Below, piece by piece: positions 6,073 to 12,060 of a stretch of DNA of 12,060 bases. The DNA comes from JAWXBG01 sp044375415. Its GTDB lineage: Bacteria > Bacteroidota > Bacteroidia > Flavobacteriales_D > Sanyastnellaceae. The stretch is from the NCBI GenBank assembly GCA_044375415.1, contig JBILMS010000080.1:1-12060 (forward strand), written 5' to 3'. Under the pieces are notes generated by a model, which saw only the letters and a program-made list of their open reading frames with translations, did not search any database and had not been told where the DNA came from. How positions within the stretch are numbered: position 1 is the stretch's first letter; every line of letters starts with the position of its first letter. Made by a program: the position numbers and the translations under genes.

Positions 6073-8237
6073 TTTGCTGTCGTATTAGATTGTACTCGGA
6101 TGTCCGTTCCCAATCGCTGCAAATAGGCAATCAGAGCTATAATTTCTGCGTCTTTATTCAAAAGAGATTCGCCATCATCGTTTCTGTACAATTTGCCGGC
6201 CTCGTCGAGAGGTTTTAGCACGTCATAAATCTGTTGACTTTGCGCTTCGAGGTCTGCCTTGTAATTATTGATGTAATCTTCATCGTATGGCACTCCGATA
6301 GTTGCCATAGCATTGAGTTTGGCTTTGGTTCCTTCTTTGTCAATCAAATCAGTATATAACCAACCATAGTTTGGCATGATCGATTTTGTTTCCGTTTCCC
6401 TTGGACGAGCCATGTGGTTGTAATGCCAATCGTGGCCATATTTTAATCCTTCACGCGCTAAATCCGGACCGGTACGTTTTGAACCCCACTGGAATGGGTG
6501 GTCATATACGAACTCACCGGCCTTGCTATAGTCGCCGTAGCGAACTACTTCAGAACGGAATGGACGAATCATTTGCGAGTGGCAGGTATAACAGCCCTCT
6601 CGAACATAAATATCCCGACCTTCCAACTCGAGTGCTGTGTATGGTTTCACGGAACTAATAGTGGGTATATTCTCCTTGATAAGGAATGTAGGAACCAATT
6701 CCAGTATACCACCAATAGCGACCATTACCAAGGCAAGAATCAACATCTGAATAGGTCTTCTTTCAATTACTCTGTGCCAATGTTCTTTTCCGTGGATAGT
6801 CACATTCTTGGTAAGCGATGGTGCTTCTGCGGATTCGTTCGCCAAAAATTTGCCTTGCTTGGCAGTTTTCATGAGGTTTACAACCATTAAAACAGCACCT
6901 ACTAAGAATATTAATCCTCCCAATGAACGAAGCAAATAGAAACTCTTCATACCGTCGAGCATATTCACGAACGTATATGTAAGCGTTCCATCGGGATTAA
7001 ATTCATTCATCATCTCATAATGTCTCCAGCCTGCCCAGTACATTGGAACTGCATATAAAAGAATTCCAAGTGTGCCTAGCCAGAAGTGCCAGTTTGCCCA
7101 TTTTTTCGAATAGATTTTAGTACCCCACATTTTCGGTACGATCCAATAAAGGACACCAAAAGTTAAAAACCCATTCCATCCCAAGGCTCCCACGTGAACG
7201 TGAGCAATGGTCCAATCTGTAAAGTGCGAAATAGCATTTACGTTTTTCAATGAAAGCATCGGACCTTCGAAAGTGGCCATACCGTATGCTGTTACGGCTA
7301 CCACCATAAATTTCAAAACAACATCTTCTCTTACGCGGTCCCATGCACCTCTGAGTGTGAGCAAACCGTTGATCATCCCACCCCAAGAAGGAGCGATGAG
7401 CATAATCGAAAATACTGTTCCAAGAGACTGTGCCCATTCGGGAAGTGAGGTATACAACAAGTGATGAGGACCGGCCCAGATATAAAGGAAGATCAATGCC
7501 CAAAAGTGTATAATTGAAAGTCTGTAAGAATATACCGGACGGTTCGCTGCTTTAGGAACGAAATAGTACATCAATCCTAAGTAGGGTGTGGTTAAGAAAA
7601 ACGCCACCGCATTATGACCATACCACCATTGCACCAGTGCATCTTGTACTCCTGCGTACCAAGAATAACTCTTCAATAAATGAACAGGCATTTCGAAACT
7701 GTTCACAATGTGCAGCATTGCAACGGTAATCCATGTGGCTATGTAAAACCAAATAGCAACATACAAGTGACGTTCGCGACGAAGAATAATCGTCCCGAAC
7801 ATGTTCAAACCAAATACCACCCAAATGAGAGTGATCAGGATATCTATCGGCCATTCTAACTCGGCGTACTCTTTTCCGGTAGTATAACCGAAAACCAACG
7901 TAAGAGCGGCTAAAACTATAATCGATTGCCAACCCCAAAAGTGAATTTTACTGAGTTTATCACTCCACATGCGCGCTTTGCACAAACGCTGCAGCGAATA
8001 ATAAACACCCATGAAAATACCATTTCCCACAAAAGCGAAAATCACTGCATTGGTATGCAGAGGACGGATTCGCCCGAATGAAGTATAAGGCAAGTCGAGA
8101 TTTAATCCGGGATATACCAGTTGCAAGGCAGCCAGCACGCCTACTAGCATACCAACCAAGCCCCATAGGGCCGTAGCAATGGCAAATTGCTTGACAATCT
8201 TGTTGTCGTATTGGAATTGTTCAATCTGTGCACTCAT
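6069..8237 (-). CDS. ccoNO: Fused cbb3 cytochrome c oxidase subunits CcoN and CcoO
   Basis: 722 residues, counted from the ATG at 8235-8237. This start gives MSAQIEQF. The upstream in-frame TTG at 8241-8243 adds only two residues and is less likely. Residues 1 to about 470 are CcoN, the heme-copper catalytic subunit. H61 and H348 are low-spin heme b ligands, H346 the heme b3 ligand, H208, H258 and H259 the CuB ligands, and Y252 the Tyr that is cross-linked to the CuB His in this family. All match Pseudomonas stutzeri CcoN with a constant offset of one. After a linker, CcoO begins near 484 with one membrane anchor (about 496-518), then the heme c site CYTCH (C549, C552, H553) and M621 as probable distal ligand. 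It reduces O2 to water with electrons arriving through the c hemes and pumps protons. The fusion is common in Bacteroidota. The stop overlaps ccoQ. Confidence 0.97.
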   Translation of the reverse strand: MSAQIEQFQYDNKIVKQFAIATALWGLVGMLVGVLAALQLVYPGLNLDLPYTSFGRIRPLHTNAVIFAFVGNGIFMGVYYSLQRLCKARMWSDKLSKIHFWGWQSIIVLAALTLVFGYTTGKEYAELEWPIDILITLIWVVFGLNMFGTIILRRERHLYVAIWFYIATWITVAMLHIVNSFEMPVHLLKSYSWYAGVQDALVQWWYGHNAVAFFLTTPYLGLMYYFVPKAANRPVYSYRLSIIHFWALIFLYIWAGPHHLLYTSLPEWAQSLGTVFSIMLIAPSWGGMINGLLTLRGAWDRVREDVVLKFMVVAVTAYGMATFEGPMLSLKNVNAISHFTDWTIAHVHVGALGWNGFLTFGVLYWIVPKMWGTKIYSKKWANWHFWLGTLGILLYAVPMYWAGWRHYEMMNEFNPDGTLTYTFVNMLDGMKSFYLLRSLGGLIFLVGAVLMVVNLMKTAKQGKFLANESAEAPSLTKNVTIHGKEHWHRVIERRPIQMLILALVMVAIGGILELVPTFLIKENIPTISSVKPYTALELEGRDIYVREGCYTCHSQMIRPFRSEVVRYGDYSKAGEFVYDHPFQWGSKRTGPDLAREGLKYGHDWHYNHMARPRETETKSIMPNYGWLYTDLIDKEGTKAKLNAMATIGVPYDEDYINNYKADLEAQSQQIYDVLKPLDEAGKLYRNDDGESLLNKDAEIIALIAYLQRLGTDIRVQSNTTAK

Positions 8238-8247
8238 ATGCAAATCA

Positions 8248-8424
8248 TTATTTGGTGTTGGTTTTGTTTTGGTCTTCTGCTATTGGTGTTTCGTCATTCA
8301 ACATGCGAATCGATGGTGTATAATCATCATCAAATTGTCCATTTTTAGCCGAAATAATAAAGGCAATCAAGAAGCCTAAGGCGATAGGTAAACTAGCGGC
8401 GATCAGTATATAGAAAACTCCCAT
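8248..8424 (-). CDS. ccoS: CcoS cbb3 oxidase maturation protein
   Basis: 58 residues from the ATG at 8422-8424. The start MGVFYILIAASLPIALGF matches the usual CcoS beginning (M-x-V-x-Y-x-L). A single membrane helix is followed by the diagnostic GQFDDDYTPSIRML segment and a short polar tail. CcoS is needed for cofactor (heme b/CuB) insertion in studied proteobacteria. An in-frame ATG at 8455-8457 would add eleven polar residues (MDFWAIQKPQS). I prefer the shorter form because it fits the family length, though neither start has a good Shine-Dalgarno. The stop lies 10 bp before the ccoNO ATG. A 125-bp gap (92 bp with the longer start) separates it from ccoI. Confidence 0.92.
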   Translation of the reverse strand: MGVFYILIAASLPIALGFLIAFIISAKNGQFDDDYTPSIRMLNDETPIAEDQNKTNTK

Positions 8425-8470
8425 TGATTGCGGTTTTTGAATTGCCCAAAAATCCATTATGACTAATCTT

Positions 8471-8482
8471 ACTCAAGTGAGT
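8471..8482. repeat. Short inverted repeat in the ccoI-ccoS gap
   Basis: ACTCA-AG-TGAGT, perfect 5-bp arms with a 2-base spacer, lies in the only sizeable intergenic stretch of the operon. It does not match the TTGAT-N4-ATCAA Fnr box or the TGTGA-N6-TCACA Crp site, and it has no T-tract to act as a terminator. It could be a weak operator or simply chance. Confidence 0.25.
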
Positions 8483-8549
8483 TGGGTCAATTGGCATACT
8501 GACATAAATCAGAACAAACAATATTCCTGCGATAAAAAAATAGGAGAAA

Positions 8550-10967
8550 TCAGGATTGAAGTCCGAGCTTCTTTTTGTACCAGCTAGAACCCAACCATGT
8601 GGCGCCTGTGGTGAAAAGCACAATGCTGATAGAGCTGGCAGGCATAAGTATGGCAGCTACAACAGGCATGAGTTCTGCCCGAACGGAAAACCATAAACCG
8701 ATCATATTGTACAGAATCGAAATGGCAAAACTTGATAGGATAACACCATGTATCAATTTACTGTATTGAAGTATGAAAGGAATCATCCGAAATGATTCGG
8801 CATCCATAATCACATCGCATGAAGGCGAAAAACGATTGGAATCATCACTTATACTCACCCCTAAATCACTTGCCCGCAGAGCTCCGGCGTCGTTTAAGCC
8901 ATCTCCAATCATCATCACAACTTCTCCTTGCTTTTGAAGTTTGTGGATGTAGTTCAACTTGTCATCCGGACTTTGATGAAATAGGAGAGTGGCTTCTTTT
9001 CCAAAGACACCTCTTAAATATTCTTCTTCGGCTTCATTGTCTCCTGAAATCAACGAAAGTCTTTTGCCTTCCTTCTTCAACTTTTCTACCATAGTCGACA
9101 GTCCCTCCCGATAATCGGTTCCAAACCAAAAATATCCTCTGATTTGTCCGTCGGTTTCAAGCCAGGTCCTTGAACTTTTCTTGGATAAGCCGGGATCAAA
9201 GCCTAAATAGTCGGACGAACCCAGTCTTAAAAATCCAATAGGGGTAGACCCTTCCAAACCTAAACCTGCGATCTCTTTGAAATCATCAATTCGTGTAACA
9301 GAAACATCTTCGATATAGGAACTAATGCTTCTACTCAAAGGATGTCCACTTTCGCGGCACAAACAAGCTACGGCCGACCACTCAGAAGGGCTTAGTTCAC
9401 CAACGAAACCCATTTCCTTGAGTCGACTGCGCGTAATGGTTCCCGTTTTATCGAATACAACATGCGTGATCGATTTACCTTGTTCAACTGCATCGGGACC
9501 TTTCACATAGATTTTTTGATTGCCCAATACGCGAATGCCGTTGCCATAAGTGAAACTTGCCGATAAAAGCAGAGCACAAGGACATGCTACTATTAAAACA
9601 GCGGTAAGGGCATCTATAGCATGTTGCGAATTAAATGGCAACCAAGCTAGAAATGACCCGAGCGAGATGGCCAATACACCCCATGTGAAATATTTTGATA
9701 CTGCATGGATAAACGATTTTTTTTCAGTTCTCTTTTTTGAAAACGTATCCTTATTCCATAACTCAGTTAAATAACTCTGAGCTGTCGATTTTTGAGTTTC
9801 TACTCGAATAGTTGCCCCACATTGTCGTCCACCGGCGTATATCGTTTCTCCTTTTTTAATGAAAACAGGTGTAGACTCACCATTTACAAAGCTGTAATCA
9901 ATGCGGGCTTCACCATCGATGAGCACACTATCTGCCGGAATTAGTTCGTGGTTGCGAATCAAGAGATGATCTCCGGGTATTATGTCGGAAATCGGAATGG
10001 TGTCTTCTGTTTGGTTTCTCCAACAGGTAACCCAAAGAGGGAAATATGATTTGTAATCTCGATCGAAAGATAAGGTTGCGTATGTTTTGTCCTGAAAATA
10101 ACGGCCAATCAACATGAAAAAAATGATACCCGACATAGAGTCCAAGTAACCGCCACCGCCAATAAAAAATATTTCGTACACACTCCGAACAAATGTGATA
10201 GCGATAGCTAGCGCAATGGGTGCATCTATATTCAGAAATTTGCTGCGGATTCCCGCCCACGCATTTTTAAAAAATTCGGCGCCGCTAAATAGCAGTACCG
10301 GTAATGAAAGCGAGAAATTCAGATAACCGAATACAGTACGCATCTTGGTGTCGCCTGTTTCCGAGAGACCGAAGTACTCCGGAAAACTCAGCATCATTAT
10401 ATTTCCAAAACAAAACCCGGCAACTACGATTTGAAAAAGTCTGGCAGATCGATGCGATGTAGGTTGCTTTTTAGTGAGATCCTCCAAACTTAGGTTGGGC
10501 TCGTAACCGGTCATCGCCAATGTCTCGATCACCTTTCTCAAGGAGGTAACCTTCTTATCGTAGATGATATTTATTTCCTTGTGCAGAAAATCAACTCGGC
10601 TTTCCGAAATCCCCTTATTGAGTTTGTATAGATGTTCGAGCAACCAAACACAACTCGCGCAATGTATTTGTGGAAGAACTAAACGAATGTGCACTTGATC
10701 ACCACTTTTGAAATGGGTGAGAGCTTTTTCCACAACCTCGTTATCTAAAAAGGAAAATCTATTTTTTATAGGTTGTGCCTTTGGACTTTTCCTCGAAGCA
10801 TCTTCTAGATCATAATACGCGCATAGGTCGTTTTCACTTAATAATTCATGTACGAGTTTGCACCCATCACAACAATAGAAATGAGCGCCATCGGTAATTT
10901 TTTCACCTGGACATTCATCTCCGCAATGATAGCAAAGCAAAACCTGATCGATGCGGGAATTACTCAA
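8550..10967 (-). CDS. ccoI: CcoI (FixI) copper-transporting P1B-type ATPase for cbb3 oxidase
   Basis: An 805-residue heavy-metal P-type ATPase. The N-terminal Cys-rich module (C12, C15, C19, C32, C33, C36) is the metal-binding domain typical of FixI/CcoI. It is followed by an HMA-like domain with CASC (C103, C106). Core motifs: NGES at 362-365 (usually TGES), CPC at 462-464 in the membrane, DKTGT with phospho-Asp506, GHP with H542, GDGLND at 688-693, YN in TM7 (753-754) and MPASS in TM8 (775-779). It is expected to move Cu(I) out of the cytoplasm for the CuB site rather than for bulk detoxification. No ATG lies between the upstream in-frame stop (10983-10985) and the conserved domain, so TTG at 10965-10967 is the best start, 28 bp after the upstream gene. 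The position before ccoS supports ccoI over a general copA. Confidence 0.95.
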   Translation of the reverse strand: MSNSRIDQVLLCYHCGDECPGEKITDGAHFYCCDGCKLVHELLSENDLCAYYDLEDASRKSPKAQPIKNRFSFLDNEVVEKALTHFKSGDQVHIRLVLPQIHCASCVWLLEHLYKLNKGISESRVDFLHKEINIIYDKKVTSLRKVIETLAMTGYEPNLSLEDLTKKQPTSHRSARLFQIVVAGFCFGNIMMLSFPEYFGLSETGDTKMRTVFGYLNFSLSLPVLLFSGAEFFKNAWAGIRSKFLNIDAPIALAIAITFVRSVYEIFFIGGGGYLDSMSGIIFFMLIGRYFQDKTYATLSFDRDYKSYFPLWVTCWRNQTEDTIPISDIIPGDHLLIRNHELIPADSVLIDGEARIDYSFVNGESTPVFIKKGETIYAGGRQCGATIRVETQKSTAQSYLTELWNKDTFSKKRTEKKSFIHAVSKYFTWGVLAISLGSFLAWLPFNSQHAIDALTAVLIVACPCALLLSASFTYGNGIRVLGNQKIYVKGPDAVEQGKSITHVVFDKTGTITRSRLKEMGFVGELSPSEWSAVACLCRESGHPLSRSISSYIEDVSVTRIDDFKEIAGLGLEGSTPIGFLRLGSSDYLGFDPGLSKKSSRTWLETDGQIRGYFWFGTDYREGLSTMVEKLKKEGKRLSLISGDNEAEEEYLRGVFGKEATLLFHQSPDDKLNYIHKLQKQGEVVMMIGDGLNDAGALRASDLGVSISDDSNRFSPSCDVIMDAESFRMIPFILQYSKLIHGVILSSFAISILYNMIGLWFSVRAELMPVVAAILMPASSISIVLFTTGATWLGSSWYKKKLGLQS

Positions 10968-10995
10968 ATTGATGTCGACTAACTATAAGTAAAGA

Positions 10996-11406
10996 CTATT
11001 CTTGTTCGTGATAATCTAACTCCTCATCCAGGGAACGACCTTGAACGTTGTTTAATTCTTCACCTTGACTGTTTTGTTCAGATAGCGTCCAACTGTCGGT
11101 AGCTGTCGTTTCCAACCAGAGCTTTCCGGACTTTCTAAACACCTGAACATTTAAGCCAAATTCATTGTGGAACAAACCTTCCAGCTCATTTACGCGCATA
11201 TTGGACTCGAATGACAAATCTCCTTCTCGGCCTTTCACACGACATTCACCGATGGTTACCCCGCTATCTTTCATATAAAGCTTAGGGGAGCCTTTACCAC
11301 TTTTGTGAGGACGCGAGAAAAATTCAACTTTTAAATATGGGAAAAGCCCCGAAAAATCTCGTTGAATTTGTGAAATTGTTTTATGATCTGCGATGTGTAA
11401 TTTCAT
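10996..11406 (-). CDS. Conserved-looking protein of unknown function
   Basis: 136 residues, probably soluble: no signal peptide or membrane helix is visible. The N-terminal three quarters mix charged and hydrophobic residues in a way that suggests a compact alpha/beta fold, with segments such as LFPYLKVEFFSRPHKSGKG, TIGECRVKG and FRKSGKLWLETTATDSWTL. The last 25 or so residues are acidic and probably disordered (SLDEELDYHEQE). There is one Cys (C54) and no recognisable metal or catalytic motif. From memory, similar proteins occur in other Bacteroidota, but I know of no assigned function and name none. The start at 11406 is preceded by a GGAAA stretch. It lies 20 bp after the universal stress protein and 28 bp before ccoI, so it is probably co-transcribed with both. 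Confidence 0.75.
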   Translation of the reverse strand: MKLHIADHKTISQIQRDFSGLFPYLKVEFFSRPHKSGKGSPKLYMKDSGVTIGECRVKGREGDLSFESNMRVNELEGLFHNEFGLNVQVFRKSGKLWLETTATDSWTLSEQNSQGEELNNVQGRSLDEELDYHEQE

Positions 11407-11426
11407 GATTTCCGGTTTTTAGTCTC

Positions 11427-12060
11427 TTACTTTTTTTCAGCTAAAACCAACAGCGGTCTGCTGGTTGAAAACGCCATTTTCTTCGTATTGCGCTCATGAA
11501 TTAAACGCCATAAAAAGTTGTGCTCGCGAGCCACCATGACAAGTAGATTTATTTTATATCGACGGCCAAAGTCTTCTATCATCTCTACTTTTTTGCCTTT
11601 GATGCTCTTTAAAAAATGAACGTTTTTCTGCTCATCATTCAACAAAGTGAAAACACTCCGGAGTGAGGACTCATCTTTAATCGGATAGTTTTCGTCCATC
11701 ACATGGGCGTAATACACTTTCGAATCAAAATGCTCTTTCAATTCTGCAACTGTTTTTAATCCTGTCCCTGTAGGTAGTTTGTTGCCATCAAACGATAAAC
11801 ATATTCTTGATAGTCCTTTGTAAGATGCTTTTTCAGGGATAATGAGAACCGGTGTTGCGATACTGCCGGCCAAAGCCGTAGAAGTACTACCAAATACTAC
11901 CTCGCTGAATTTGTCGGCCGGTCCGATCCCTAAGGTAACAAGCGACACTTCACTTTTCTTTGACAGTTTTCGAAGTATTTCCCCCACAAATCCGATTTCT
12001 ACATGTGCGGTAATTTTCACCTTCGGAAATTTCTTGCTCAGTTTGGCAGCCAAAAGATCC
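11427..12060 (-). CDS. Universal stress protein, tandem UspA domains (5' end outside window)
   Basis: About 210 residues are visible. The frame is open to the right edge, so the TTG at 12051-12053 is not a true start and roughly 60-80 residues are missing. The first part is the C-terminal half of one UspA domain (LVTLGIGPADKF...FGSTSTALAGSIATPVLIIP). A second complete domain follows (RICLSFDGNK to the end), closing with HERNTKKMAFSTSRPLLVL, a pattern typical of two-domain Bacteroidota Usp proteins. The glycine spacing of the first domain departs slightly from the classical G-x2-G-x9-G(S/T) ATP motif, so nucleotide binding is uncertain. Usp proteins are linked to oxygen limitation and stress in many bacteria, which fits a cbb3 neighbour. 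Whether it heads the operon cannot be seen. Confidence 0.9.
   Translation of the reverse strand, partial: DLLAAKLSKKFPKVKITAHVEIGFVGEILRKLSKKSEVSLVTLGIGPADKFSEVVFGSTSTALAGSIATPVLIIPEKASYKGLSRICLSFDGNKLPTGTGLKTVAELKEHFDSKVYYAHVMDENYPIKDESSLRSVFTLLNDEQKNVHFLKSIKGKKVEMIEDFGRRYKINLLVMVAREHNFLWRLIHERNTKKMAFSTSRPLLVLAEKK

Noticed and set aside
7117..7503. Long open frames overlapping ccoNO in other frames
   Set aside because: They are shadows of the conserved oxidase gene, whose own frame carries every expected ligand.
8238..8243. TTG start for ccoNO two codons upstream of the ATG
   Set aside because: The ATG at 8237 gives a normal N-terminus, and the heme and copper ligand offsets to Pseudomonas stutzeri CcoN are consistent with it.
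8425..8457. Upstream ATG for ccoS adding eleven residues
   Set aside because: The family normally begins right at the membrane helix (M-x-V-x-Y). The extra residues are polar and unlike CcoS. Kept only as an alternative.
8393..8623. Minus-strand open frame of 76 codons across the ccoI end and ccoI-ccoS gap, with a hydrophobic stretch
   Set aside because: Its first third is ccoI read in another frame and its end overlaps ccoS. The hydrophobic part has no plausible start codon of its own, and nothing resembles a known family.
1..12060. Fnr box (TTGAT-N4-ATCAA) or Crp site controlling the cluster
   Set aside because: No such palindrome found in the intergenic stretches. TTGATCAAT near 1298 is inside the regulator's coding sequence. 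The operon's main promoter lies outside the window.
1..12060. tRNA, rRNA, CRISPR arrays, insertion sequences
   Set aside because: No tRNA-like cloverleaf, repeated spacer arrangement, transposase or terminal inverted repeats were seen. Coding density leaves almost no room.

Overview
The window comes from the chromosome of a Bacteroidota bacterium. The signs are a fused ccoN-ccoO gene, a CcoP with a single heme c, a response regulator with a Crp-type output domain, a tandem-domain universal stress protein ending in the phylum-typical TKKMAF...PLLVL pattern, moderate AT richness, and mostly weak or absent Shine-Dalgarno sequences. The order Flavobacteriales or a close relative is plausible, but the genus cannot be read from this sequence.

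Left part (1-2107, plus strand): the C-terminal end of a sensor histidine kinase, a 352-residue REC-cNMP-HTH response regulator, and a TauE/SafE-type membrane permease. They are separated by only 10 bp each, so they look like one transcription unit.

Right part (12060 down to 2120, minus strand): a single tightly packed cluster for making and assembling a cbb3-type (high-affinity, microaerobic) cytochrome c oxidase. In transcription order it reads: universal stress protein (5' end outside the window), a 136-residue protein of unknown function, ccoI (copper P-type ATPase), ccoS, ccoNO (fused catalytic and monoheme subunits), ccoQ (52 residues), ccoP, ccoG, ccoH, and a DsbD_2/SafE-like membrane protein. 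Most gaps are under 30 bp. ccoNO/ccoQ overlap by ATGA and ccoH/SafE share one base. The only sizeable break is the 92-125 bp between ccoI and ccoS. The two units converge at 2107/2120 with 12 bp between stop codons.

How the genes fit together: CcoI and probably CcoG supply and handle copper for the CuB site, CcoS and CcoH act in assembly or stability, and CcoNO-Q-P form the enzyme. All expected heme and copper ligands are visible. The two-component pair next door is a candidate regulator of the cluster, but no binding site links them. The gene set is a recognisable, complete cbb3 locus, not a new system. The points most worth a second look are the long multi-segment CcoP N-terminus (with a C8 tract and an internal SD-preceded ATG), the unknown 136-residue gene, the cAMP-pocket substitutions in the response regulator, the NGES variant in CcoI, and the cysteine-bearing SafE-like protein closing the operon. 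No RNA genes, mobile elements or CRISPR arrays were seen, and no stretch over 300 bases lacks a gene.
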